This document shows positions 1 to 6,632 of a stretch of DNA of 35,029 nt, piece by piece. The translations under genes and the position numbers were made by a program. The notes below the pieces were generated by a model that saw nothing but the letters and a program-made list of their open reading frames with translations, searched no databases and had not been told where the DNA came from. The DNA lies in the NCBI GenBank assembly GCA_903903635.1, contig CAIUZK010000207.1, positions 1-35,029 of the forward strand. Reading direction: 5' to 3'. Source of the DNA: an uncultured Bacteroidota bacterium. Lineage in GTDB: Bacteria; Bacteroidota; Bacteroidia; Chitinophagales; Chitinophagaceae. The stretch's first letter is position 1, and each line of letters begins with the position of its first letter.

Positions 1-52
1 GATATTCGTGCGCCAAAATTATTTTGAAGAATTGATACTGATAAAAGAACTT

Positions 53-114
53 TCTATGATAGTACGTTTTTCGTACTGTCATAGACCGTATACGGTCTAT
101 CATAGATTTTTTTT
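53..114. terminator. Compound palindrome with T-run, possible bidirectional terminator
   Basis: Three nested inverted repeats are visible: TCTATGATA (53-61) pairs with TATCATAGA (98-106), a GTACG/CGTAC hairpin sits at about 62-75, and a perfect palindrome AGACCGTATACGGTCT lies at about 83-98. A run of eight T follows (107-114). This is what a rho-independent terminator looks like. A short open stretch at the very start of the window (stop at 25-27 or 31-33 depending on frame) could be the tail of an upstream gene that it serves, but that gene is outside the window. Confidence 0.45.
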
Positions 115-198
115 CGGGGTTAATTGATTGGGGATTAGGGGGGTATATGTTATGAGTGGCTTGTGATTTTTGGAAGTGCTAGAGTGACCTCTCCCCGA

Positions 199-217
199 CC
201 CTCTCCGAAGGAGAGGG
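199..217. repeat. Short perfect hairpin CCCTCTCC-GAA-GGAGAGGG
   Basis: An 8-bp perfect stem with a 3-nt loop lies in non-coding DNA. No T-run follows, so a terminator is unlikely. It looks like one of the short palindromic intergenic repeats that crowd this end of the window. Confidence 0.5.
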
Positions 218-289
218 AGAAGTAGAATGAGTGGCGCATGTACAAGCGAAAGAGTGATCCCTTCGGCAGCGGGAATCTGCAACAAATAA

Positions 290-602
290 GGGCAGCGTGA
301 CGCTGCGACCAGTATCTATATATTTTTTTCAGAACAACCTTCGACCAGTTGGGTTTGAGTGAGGTAGAATGTGCCTTGCATGTGCTATTGGAACATTTAT
401 TAATTCGGCAGCGGGACGCTGCAACATAATGGGACGCAGCGAGACGCTGCGACCAGTATCTATTTTTTTAGAACAACCCTCGACCAGTGGGGGTATTCGT
501 ATTTTTTAAAACCTTCGACCAGCGGGGGCGGATGCTGCGACCAGTATCTATTTTTTTTATAATTTCAGACTAGTGGGAGAACAACCTTCGACCAGCGGGG
601 GA
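290..602 (+). repeat. Cluster of two interspersed short repeats in gene-free DNA
   Basis: The interval 1-673 has no convincing gene. It contains two alternating short motifs. Motif A is GCTGCGACCAGTATCTAT followed by a T-run, at about 303-320, 445-462 and 533-551. Motif B is ACAACCTTCGACCAG followed by G-rich bases, at about 333-348, 472-487, 510-522 and 580-595. GACCAG is common to both. Small GCAGCG/CGCTGC hairpins (292-306 and near 411-424 and 435-450) precede some copies. Spacing is irregular, so this is not a CRISPR array. It looks like a decayed nest of intergenic repeats. Confidence 0.6.
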
Positions 603-634
603 ACATATGGAACAACTGGGAACTATCCTTTCTA

Positions 635-661
635 TTCATTCGTGACACACCTCGCCGGGGA
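635..661 (+). repeat. 27-nt repeat, copy 1 (identical to 4324-4350)
   Basis: These 27 bases, ending in CTCGCCGGGGA, are identical to 4324-4350, and similarity extends a few bases to each side. The right end matches the right arm of the palindromic repeat at 4263-4306, so it may be a truncated member of that family. Confidence 0.6.
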
Positions 662-673
662 CTGAAAGGCTAT

Positions 674-1654
674 TTATTGGTTTACTATACTTGCTGTTTT
701 GAAAAATGTTACCCATTTGTTTTTCAGGTCATCAGGCACGCTCTTTTGTTTAACAGCACGGAAGTTGATATATGTTTCATTCGCCCCCGTCATTATTTGC
801 CATACTTGTGATTCAGGTGTGCTTGTGCCACATTCAATTTTGAAAATTATCCAAGGATATTTTGCCTTTTCATCCTTCTCAATAAACGTAAGTTTGGCGG
901 AAGGACAATTCTTTTTTGCCTGCTCTAACATTACATTCATTGCGGCATCCAGAGGAACACTTTTTAGAGATGGATATGTCATCATGGTTCCAATTTCAGT
1001 CCAATTATCAAATGTTTCATTGTTTTTTAATAACTCAATAACTTTCCTTTCATTATCTGCCTGGTTACTTGCTATTTTCCACCCTTCAGCATCTGGCCAA
1101 TCAAGCCTTAATGATTCCTTTTGTTTATTTCCCGATATTAAATCCGCACAATATTGATTCAAGTATTTTTGAGCCCGAGTATCACCTAAATCGTTTGCCT
1201 TTGATAAATCAAAGCAGCCTCCTTTTTTATCTCCGTCTTGTAATTTTACTTGTCCACGCATAAAATAAGTAGACGCATTTTCCGGCTCAATTTTCAAAAC
1301 AAAATCAAAATCCTTAATAGCGCCGCTATTGTCATTTATTTTGAGTTTTGCTATTCCCCTATTTGTGTATGTTTTTAGAAAATCAGGTTTTAATTCTAGT
1401 GTTTTATCAAAGTCGGCAATTGCTCCTTTATAATCCTTCAAATATAATTTAGAAGTCCCCCTATTAAAGTAAGCATCAGTATATTTTGGATTAATTTTGA
1501 TGGCATTATCATAATCTTCAATTGCACCTTCAAAGTTTTTATTACTGGTTTTTTCATTTCCCTTATTATAATATTCCTCTGCGGTTTGGGCATTTACTGA
1601 TACGGAAATGATTAATCCGATGAACATTAATAGTTTTCTAATTGTTGTTATCAT
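674..1654 (-). CDS. Secreted TPR-repeat protein
   Basis: This 326-residue protein starts with a clear signal peptide (Lys/Arg at 6-7, hydrophobic 8-20, cleavage probably after VNAQ at 20-23). Residues ~24-160 form about four tetratricopeptide units with the usual pattern of A/G and Y/F spacing ('AIEDYDNAIKINP', 'YFNRGTSKLYLKDYKGAI'). The fourth unit is Sel1-like and contains Cys. TPRs are protein-interaction scaffolds, so a periplasmic or surface role is inferred. The C-terminal half (~175-326) carries paired Cys residues and resembles no family I can name. No partner gene sits next to it: repeats lie on both sides and the neighbour at 1898 is divergent. The function of the C-terminal domain is unknown. 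Confidence 0.85.
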   Translation of the reverse strand: MITTIRKLLMFIGLIISVSVNAQTAEEYYNKGNEKTSNKNFEGAIEDYDNAIKINPKYTDAYFNRGTSKLYLKDYKGAIADFDKTLELKPDFLKTYTNRGIAKLKINDNSGAIKDFDFVLKIEPENASTYFMRGQVKLQDGDKKGGCFDLSKANDLGDTRAQKYLNQYCADLISGNKQKESLRLDWPDAEGWKIASNQADNERKVIELLKNNETFDNWTEIGTMMTYPSLKSVPLDAAMNVMLEQAKKNCPSAKLTFIEKDEKAKYPWIIFKIECGTSTPESQVWQIMTGANETYINFRAVKQKSVPDDLKNKWVTFFKTASIVNQ

Positions 1655-1784
1655 AATAAGGATAAATCGTTATTTACAAATAAATAATTTAGAATATTAT
1701 GTTCAAATGTAAAACAATATTTGAATAGTAAACCCATATCCCAAAATATAACTTTTTGTCTAACCCGATTTTCTAATTTCAAAT

Positions 1785-1842
1785 CGCGGCCGAGTCTCTC
1801 GAAGTGTGGCTGCTGTAAGATTGCGAAGACCCGGGCGCACCT
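1785..1842 (+). repeat. Dispersed ~58-bp imperfect palindromic repeat, copy 1
   Basis: It begins GCGGCCGAGTCTCTCGAAG and ends near CCCGGGCGCA. It matches 4109-4167 in order and spacing with substitutions. The two ends can pair imperfectly (GCCGAGTC with GACCCGGGC). It is non-coding and sits between the TPR gene and the divergent 106-residue gene. Confidence 0.5.
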
Positions 1843-1897
1843 CAAATAAGAGATTTCACCTTATATTACACCCCAGTGATTTTTATCGTTTTGACAC

Positions 1898-2218
1898 ATG
1901 CTGACAGAAAACAGAAAATATGATTATAGCGGCCTCATAACTTTGAATAAAAATCATTTATTAAGCGTTGCATCCCGCCCCCAAGATGATAATGTGAACT
2001 GGCTTTTTTTACAAATAGGAGAGAGACAGCTTAGCTTCGTTTACAAAATTATCCATCCATTAGAGGCGAATTATGGAAAGCCTTTTGAAATAGATATGGC
2101 GTTTATCTGGAGTGAGGTTGCGCTGGAAATTTTACAGTTGGAGCATACATATCAGGTGTTAAGAGGGCAGGAAGAAATCGGTATTGTAAAATTGACCCAC
2201 AATAAAACTGCGCTGTAA
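1898..2218 (+). CDS. Conserved-looking 106-residue protein, possibly EF-Tu-domain-like beta barrel
   Basis: This 106-residue cytosolic protein has no signal peptide or membrane segment. The alternating hydrophobic pattern and the order 'FVYKIIHPLEANYGKPFEID' ... 'IWSEVALEIL' ... 'VLRGQEEIGIVKLT' recall the short stand-alone proteins that look like the C-terminal barrel of translation factor EF-Tu. That resemblance is by eye only and could be wrong. It stands alone: the upstream gene is divergent, and downstream come a palindromic repeat and the group II intron remnant. Base composition is similar to its neighbours. The ATG at 1898 is the only in-frame start that keeps the full pattern. Real-gene status is likely, function unassigned. 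Confidence 0.6.
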   Translation: MLTENRKYDYSGLITLNKNHLLSVASRPQDDNVNWLFLQIGERQLSFVYKIIHPLEANYGKPFEIDMAFIWSEVALEILQLEHTYQVLRGQEEIGIVKLTHNKTAL

Positions 2219-2232
2219 AAATTTTCGTTTAT

Positions 2233-2277
2233 GATTCCGGCCTGTCCCCTGGAAAAGCGGAGACTGCCGGGGACGCA
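2233..2277 (+). repeat. REP-like palindromic repeat, degenerate copy
   Basis: It shares the core GGAAAAGCGG (2251-2260) and the right-hand CCGGGGACG with the better copies at 4263-4306 and 4779-4817. The left arm is eroded (CCTGTCCCCT), so the stem is imperfect. It is intergenic. Confidence 0.55.
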
Positions 2278-2365
2278 AAATTAAGTTCATGCATTTTGAT
2301 AGATTTTAGTCATCGTTCCTTAGCGAATTCATTGAGTTAGGCATTGTTCGCCGTTCTTCCGGATG

Positions 2366-2767
2366 GTCGAGTAGGCAAGGAGAATTTCACCCCAAGCCTC
2401 TCACAGAACCGTACTTGATACTCTCGCATCATACGGCTCTTGTTATCCACTCATGCTTTTATTCCTAATTGCCAATGGTGAAACATTTTAATATTATCGT
2501 TTTGTATTCTTCTATACTCCACAAATACAGAATTTTTGTTTTGAATTTCCTTTTCACCCATTTCCGTATAAGTTCATTTAAATACAGAAAGACGTTTAAT
2601 GCTTCATGTTTATTGTACCTGGTGTAGTAATTAATCCATCCTCTTATTTTGGGATTTAAGTCCGCTGCAAATGATTCCAATATCCGCTCGCTCCATCTTG
2701 GGTTAAATATGCTCTTAATCCCTTCCCTTATACTTTTCTTAGCTGATTGGCTAATAGCGCAACCAAA
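2366..2767 (-). mobile_element. Group II intron remnant: maturase 3' end plus domains V and VI
   Basis: On the minus strand, 2440 to 2406 reads as a typical group II intron domain V: an AGAGCCGTA/TACGGTTCT outer stem containing the AGC catalytic triad, then a GATGC-GAGA-GTATC inner hairpin with a GNRA loop. Domain VI follows (about 2404-2370; AGGC...GCCT stem with an unpaired A near the 3' end). Upstream of these, where the intron-encoded protein belongs, lies the C-terminal maturase segment of the broken frame at 2465-2881. The reverse transcriptase core and domains I-III are absent, so the element cannot move by itself. The 3' boundary near 2366 is approximate. Confidence 0.8.
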
Positions 2768-2881
2768 TACGGGATAGGAACAGATATTACTGAAACGTTG
2801 CAGGCGGGCCTCTATGGCCGGTGGCGAGCAGCCATAGCAATTCTCGTTAGCCGAAAGCTTTATTATTTTGGCGGTATTCAT
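2465..2881 (-). pseudogene. Chimeric broken frame: HisC-like aminotransferase N-terminus joined to group II intron maturase C-terminus
   Basis: The 138-codon frame is a join of two unrelated genes. Residues ~4-38 ('IKLSANENCYGCSPPAIEA' then a ..YP turn) match the N-terminus of class I/II PLP aminotransferases of the histidinol-phosphate type, which normally run ~350 residues. From about residue 40 it reads as the end of a group II intron reverse transcriptase/maturase, including the signature 'LNPKIRGWINYYTRY' and 'WVKRKFK'. The lysine that would bind PLP is absent, so the product cannot be an active aminotransferase. The frame starts 17 bp after the GRAS gene and in the same direction, so the intact aminotransferase was probably co-transcribed with it. 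No remainder of the aminotransferase is visible past the intron end. Confidence 0.75.
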
Positions 2882-2898
2882 AAAATCAGGTTGTTTTT

Positions 2899-3990
2899 TT
2901 ACGAGTGTTTTATCAATGGTATCACAGCGAGCACAGCGGTGTTGTTGTGCTGCATCATAATCCCATCGGTTTGCGAAATGTTGATACCGTTTGCCGCACC
3001 CTGGGCCAGAACCAGTTCAGATGCCCGATAAGTCTGCATTCCGATTCGCTCACCGTAAGACACCCAATGGGCGGCGGGTTCGTGGCGTTCAAACCTGTTG
3101 GCATCCGGAGTGCCGACAACATCTTTTATTTCGCGGCCAAAGAACATTTTAAGACCATTTTTATCTTCTCTGGAAATGTGCAGGCCGTCAATTGTGTCGA
3201 ATATCGCGCCGTAGTGAATCCAGGCGTTTGCAGTGCGCTTTGCCCAGTCATTAGTCATGTGATCTGAGTCGGGCTCGGTCAGTATTATTGCATCCGGGTT
3301 AAGCGATTTTATCTGGGAGAAGAGCTGTAACCGAAGGCTTACTGACGGTATGTGATGCACAGCAAGCGAAGCGTTAACAACAAGCTTGCCGCAGTTTTCG
3401 GGCAACAGCCTTTTGATCACGCCCATATCCGCTTTTTCGGCAAAGCCCTCCAGAATATGCAGGTTTAGTTTGAAATTAGCTGTGGATGCTGCCTGGCTAA
3501 TCAGTTTCGTTGCATGGATAATGGCATCGCCAAAAGGCTCCATGCCGATTATGGTGAGTTCCTTCAGACCCTTGTTAATTTCGAGCTCCTTTATCAGCGA
3601 AACCATCTGAATGCCCCGGCCGATGCCGATGTCAAGAACGGTCGCATGGGATTGCCCATCAATCCAACCTGAAATTAGTTTATTGCTTATTGCATGTGAT
3701 GATGATACGAATGGGAACTTGCCTATCAGGATATCGAAGAGCTTAATCTGAGGTATCTCGTATTGTTCCAGATAAAGGTGACCGGTTGCAGCTTCCTTGC
3801 CTTCACAATGATCGAGTATCGCATCGATAAAAAGACAGCAAAGAAGTGCGTCTTTGTCACTTTCAAGGCTTTCCCGGGCCTGCGTTCTCAATTCCCATAG
3901 ATCATTCAGTAAGCTCACGGATGATGTGTTCCGGAGCTGGCCGAGTATTGATGTTACATTGAGTCTGATGTCTTCCATTGTAAAAGTCAT
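2899..3990 (-). CDS. Bacterial GRAS-domain protein (Rossmann methyltransferase fold)
   Basis: The 363 residues follow the motif order of the plant GRAS family. A leucine-rich helix region with 'LFDILIGKFPFVSSSHAISN' (84-103) is followed by the VHIID-equivalent 'ATVLDIGIGRGIQ' (116-128, the glycine-rich S-adenosylmethionine loop). Then come 'VVNASLAVHHIPS' (204-216), the PFYRE-equivalent 'NPDAIILTEPDSDH' (231-244), 'AWIHYGAIFDTID' (256-268), and a SAW-equivalent with 'RFERHEPAAHW' (299-309) and the final strand. Bacterial GRAS proteins are thought to be small-molecule methyltransferase relatives and the source of the plant regulators; the substrate is unknown. A TAnnTTTG element lies at 4028-4035. 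A severed aminotransferase follows 17 bp downstream, hinting at a lost two-step pathway. Methyltransferase fold is firm; activity is inferred. Confidence 0.8.
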   Translation of the reverse strand: MTFTMEDIRLNVTSILGQLRNTSSVSLLNDLWELRTQARESLESDKDALLCCLFIDAILDHCEGKEAATGHLYLEQYEIPQIKLFDILIGKFPFVSSSHAISNKLISGWIDGQSHATVLDIGIGRGIQMVSLIKELEINKGLKELTIIGMEPFGDAIIHATKLISQAASTANFKLNLHILEGFAEKADMGVIKRLLPENCGKLVVNASLAVHHIPSVSLRLQLFSQIKSLNPDAIILTEPDSDHMTNDWAKRTANAWIHYGAIFDTIDGLHISREDKNGLKMFFGREIKDVVGTPDANRFERHEPAAHWVSYGERIGMQTYRASELVLAQGAANGINISQTDGIMMQHNNTAVLAVIPLIKHS

Positions 3991-4027
3991 AGCAAATAAA
4001 TTTTTTTTTAGTGGTTTGTTTATGGCA

Positions 4028-4035
4028 CAAAATTA
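4028..4035 (-). promoter_or_regulatory. Bacteroidota -7 element TAATTTTG for the GRAS gene
   Basis: A perfect match to TAnnTTTG on the minus strand, giving a predicted leader of about 30 nt to the ATG at 3990. No clean TTG -33 box is visible. Confidence 0.5.
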
Positions 4036-4108
4036 TTGCAGTGTTTGTTGCCTAAGCATGTGCCAATAACGGATTCTCTATCGTCAAATAACGGTATTTG
4101 CTTTTGAG

Positions 4109-4167
4109 CGGCCGGGTCTCTCGAAGCGCGGCTTCAGTGTGGCAGAGAGGACTCAGGCGCAACTCGC
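4109..4167 (+). repeat. Dispersed ~58-bp imperfect palindromic repeat, copy 2
   Basis: It begins GCGGCCGGGTCTCTCGAAG and is a diverged copy of 1785-1842. The left end (GCCGGGTCTCTC) can pair with the right end (GAGAGGACTCAGGC), so it would fold. It is the first of several repeats in the 484-nt gene-free interval 3991-4474. Confidence 0.55.
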
Positions 4168-4262
4168 GAGGGGGGATTGCTTTCCTTGTATCTTTTTGAA
4201 GCTGCAACCATAAACTATAAAATGAGTCATTGTGCTTTAAGTCAGCTTCAATACCCTGATTT

Positions 4263-4306
4263 CGGCGAGTCCCGCGGAAAAGCGGAGACTCGCCGGGGAC
4301 GGAAAA
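4263..4306 (+). repeat. REP-like palindromic repeat, best-preserved copy
   Basis: 4263-4295 is a near-perfect hairpin: CGGCGAGTCCCGC, loop GGAAAA, GCGGAGACTCGCCG. It is followed by GGGACGGAAAA. Related copies lie at 2233-2277 and 4779-4817. The size and fold are those of REP elements moved by TnpA-REP transposases, but no such transposase is in the window. Confidence 0.65.
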
Positions 4307-4323
4307 GAATTATCCTTCTTCTT

Positions 4324-4350
4324 TTCATTCGTGACACACCTCGCCGGGGA
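4324..4350 (+). repeat. 27-nt repeat, copy 2 (identical to 635-661)
   Basis: Exact match to 635-661 over 27 bases. It lies just downstream of the palindromic copy at 4263-4306, and its right end repeats that element's CTCGCCGGGGA. Confidence 0.6.
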
Positions 4351-4474
4351 AGGAAAACCTCAACTCACATTTCCCATTTGGTGTAATATTATTTCTTGCT
4401 TAATCATAAATTAATATAGATTTCGTAACTTTAAGCGTGAAAAAAATCAAAATCATACCGCTTGATTTTATCCA

Positions 4475-4651
4475 ATGGTAAGGACAAAAAAAAATGAACT
4501 GGATGTGGATTTCATTGGAGGTTTGGAGCCGCTAACCAGAGAAGAAGAAATGGCTATAACTGATTATTTTCAGACCAGGAAATTGAAACCAGTAAAAAAA
4601 GTGCTGAACACAAAAACAACTCCTGCAAAACGGGGAAAATCTATTGCTTAA
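4475..4651 (+). CDS. Small 58-residue protein with DVDFIGG...LTREEE motif
   Basis: The ORF encodes 58 residues, starting MVRTKKNELDVDFIGG and followed by LEPLTREEEMAITDYF and a Lys-rich tail. The acidic-amphipathic centre plus basic tail resembles small Bacteroidota proteins usually found beside a second short gene, but I cannot name the family. A 14-codon GTG frame (4437-4481) ends across its start (ATGGTAA), so the two could be translationally coupled, or the first may be the stub of a lost partner. A near-match to the -7 element (TAACTTTA, 4426-4433) lies upstream. No partner gene follows. An antitoxin-like role is only a guess. Confidence 0.5.
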   Translation: MVRTKKNELDVDFIGGLEPLTREEEMAITDYFQTRKLKPVKKVLNTKTTPAKRGKSIA

Positions 4652-4778
4652 TTTGGGGGATCTCACCAGTCCAAAGTTATATACAAAAATATAAGTAGTA
4701 CTGGTCTTGCCGAAGGTGGGAGCAGATTTTGAAAAGAGAAAAACATTTCAGGGTTTGGCGCTAGTCTCTTTAATTCTG

Positions 4779-4817
4779 GAGTCCTGCGGAAAAGCGGGAA
4801 ATCGCCGGGGACGGAAA
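4779..4817 (+). repeat. REP-like palindromic repeat, diverged copy
   Basis: It carries the core GGAAAAGCGG (4788-4797) and right arm CGCCGGGGACGGAAAA. The left arm is GGAGTCCTGC. It lies in the 318-nt interval 4652-4969, which otherwise holds only the hairpin at 4885-4909. Confidence 0.55.
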
Positions 4818-4884
4818 AAATGGATTGTTTGTTTTGGTTGAGGAAAAACGTGAGGTGTAACGAGAGCGAGATGATCTGCGCGAG

Positions 4885-4909
4885 GCTGTTGGTGGGGAAC
4901 ACCAACAGC
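4885..4909. repeat. Perfect 10-bp hairpin GCTGTTGGTG / CACCAACAGC
   Basis: A 10-bp perfect stem with loop GGGAA. On neither strand does a T-run follow directly, so it is not an obvious terminator, although it lies ~60 bp beyond the stop codon of the minus-strand gene at 4970. It looks like a mobile palindromic repeat unit. Confidence 0.5.
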
Positions 4910-4969
4910 GGCGGAAAGGTCTTTGGATAGCTGGTTAATGATGTTGGTGCCCCAGCCTTTTTTATGCCA

Positions 4970-5260
4970 TTATTTTCTGTTGATTTTAGTAAAGAATACT
5001 TTCTTGATATTATTTTGGTTAGGGTAAGTTGTGACCGTATGATTATTAATGTTATAAAAATCCGTTTTAAAGGAAGTGGGCTTATTGTTGAATTCAAGTA
5101 AAGCGTATTTCTGAAAATGTATAGGAGCTATTTTTTCTTTAAAGGCTCTTTCCGCATTAATATTATCATACGCGGGAGAGGGTTTCATTTTCGCATCTTG
5201 AGCATATGAAGAACACAAAGTGTTTAAAAATAATATCGTCAAAAGGGCTATCTTTATCAT
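4970..5260 (-). CDS. Small secreted protein of unknown function
   Basis: A 96-residue product with an N-terminal signal peptide (MIK then hydrophobic 4-17, probable cleavage after SYAQ). The mature part of about 75 residues is rich in Asn, Lys and aromatic residues, has no Cys, and matches no family I recognise. A longer overlapping frame on the same strand (4663-5097) is not preferred because it runs through the REP-like repeat and the hairpin and lacks this signal peptide. It is divergent from the DEAD-box helicase. Small periplasmic proteins of this kind are common in Bacteroidota, and nothing indicates a role. Confidence 0.6.
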   Translation of the reverse strand: MIKIALLTILFLNTLCSSYAQDAKMKPSPAYDNINAERAFKEKIAPIHFQKYALLEFNNKPTSFKTDFYNINNHTVTTYPNQNNIKKVFFTKINRK

Positions 5261-5426
5261 AAGTTTTATTGAAATGTAAAGTTAAGAATTTTTAGCAAAT
5301 ATAATATCTTTATTTAATAACATTTCATTGGCATTCAAACTGAGACACTACCAACTGAAGGGGTTTGGGGTACATTCGTTACTTTACGCTATCTTTACTC
5401 AATAACTTTTTGAAAATAGAATTGAT

Positions 5427-6632
5427 TTGTATTTCGACGAATTTGGTTTCGATTATGACCTGATGGATGGCATTGATGCCATGGGCTATGTAACAGCCAC
5501 CCCCGTTCAGGAGAAAGTAATACCCGCAATTCTGGCCGGTAAAGATATAATAGCCGCTGCCCAGACAGGCACGGGTAAGACAGCAGCATTTCTGCTGCCA
5601 GTCATCAATAAGCTACTCACACAGACCCATGACCAGCATACCATTAATGCCATGATCATTGTGCCTACCCGAGAGCTGGCAGTGCAGATAGCTCAAACCC
5701 TGGAAGGGATCTCTTATTATACCTCCATAAGTTTTATTTCGGTTTATGGCGGCACAGGTGGCGCATTGTTTGCTAATGAAAAGAAAGCGCTTACGTCTGG
5801 TGTAGATATTGTGATCTGCACGCCAGGCCGTATGATCAGCCACCTCAATATGGGTTATGTCAAACTCGATGGTTTGAAATACCTCATCCTGGACGAGGCA
5901 GACCGCATGCTGGATATGGGCTTTTATGACGACATAATAAAGATGTTGTCGTACATGCCTGCCGCACGCCAGAATCTGCTCTTCTCGGCTACCATGCCCC
6001 CCGGAATAAGGAAGTTGGCCAAAACCATGTTGCACAATCCCGAGGAGATCAATATTGCCATATCCAAGCCACCTGAGCAAATCGTGCAGGAAGCATTTAT
6101 TGTTTATGATGCTCAGAAAATTCCTTTGGTTAAGTATGTACTCCAGCAAAAAGAGTTTGGTAGTGTGCTGATTTTTTGCTCCAGCAAACTGGCAGTTAAG
6201 CAACTTTCAGAAGAGCTGCGGCGCTCCCGTTTTTCCGCCGATCAGATACAAAGCGATCTGGACCAGGAAAAAAGAGAGCAGGTACTACTGGATTTTAAAA
6301 GCCGCAGACTTAAAATACTTGTTGCTACCGATATATTGAGCCGGGGAATAGATATTGAAGATATAGACCTGGTTATTAACTACGATGTGCCGCATGATGG
6401 TGAGGATTATATACACCGCATAGGTCGTACAGCCCGTGCAGCTACAAAGGGCACCGCCTATACCTTTGTGAGCCCCAAGGAGCACCATAAGTTCGACAGG
6501 ATTGAAAAGCTGCTGGGCCATGCAGTTACAAAGGCGGTAGTTCCGGAACAATTCGGGCCTACGCCTGGTTTGGGCGATTTTATAAAGAAACCGGCTAAGA
6601 AAAAACACAAAGGGTTAAGGCGCAATAAATAA
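5427..6632 (+). CDS. DEAD-box ATP-dependent RNA helicase (RhlE-like)
   Basis: The 401-residue protein carries the full DEAD-box set: Q-motif Gln28 ('TPVQ'), motif I AQTGTGKT (45-52), PTRELA (80-85), GG, TPGR (132-135), DEAD (156-159), SAT (187-189), then the second RecA domain with 'SRGIDIEDIDLVINYDVP' and HRIGRTARA. A short Lys/Arg-rich tail (about 386-401) probably adds RNA affinity. It unwinds RNA duplexes, most likely in rRNA maturation or mRNA decay; the exact subtype is inferred from length and tail. The start is a TTG at 5427, chosen because the Q-motif region begins directly after it. A near -7 element (TATCTTTA, 5390-5397) lies upstream. It stands alone, with 316 nt before acpP. Confidence 0.9.
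   Translation: MYFDEFGFDYDLMDGIDAMGYVTATPVQEKVIPAILAGKDIIAAAQTGTGKTAAFLLPVINKLLTQTHDQHTINAMIIVPTRELAVQIAQTLEGISYYTSISFISVYGGTGGALFANEKKALTSGVDIVICTPGRMISHLNMGYVKLDGLKYLILDEADRMLDMGFYDDIIKMLSYMPAARQNLLFSATMPPGIRKLAKTMLHNPEEINIAISKPPEQIVQEAFIVYDAQKIPLVKYVLQQKEFGSVLIFCSSKLAVKQLSEELRRSRFSADQIQSDLDQEKREQVLLDFKSRRLKILVATDILSRGIDIEDIDLVINYDVPHDGEDYIHRIGRTARAATKGTAYTFVSPKEHHKFDRIEKLLGHAVTKAVVPEQFGPTPGLGDFIKKPAKKKHKGLRRNK

Noticed and set aside
290..602. Repeat cluster considered as a CRISPR array
   Set aside because: Copies are of two types, unequal in length and spacing, with no regular unique spacers and no cas gene nearby.
4177..4386. 69-codon plus-strand open frame
   Set aside because: It lies across repeat copies (4263-4306 and 4324-4350) and its composition is that of the repeats.
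4663..5097. 144-codon minus-strand open frame
   Set aside because: It runs through a REP-like repeat and a perfect hairpin, has no family pattern, and overlaps the signal-peptide-bearing gene at 4970-5260.
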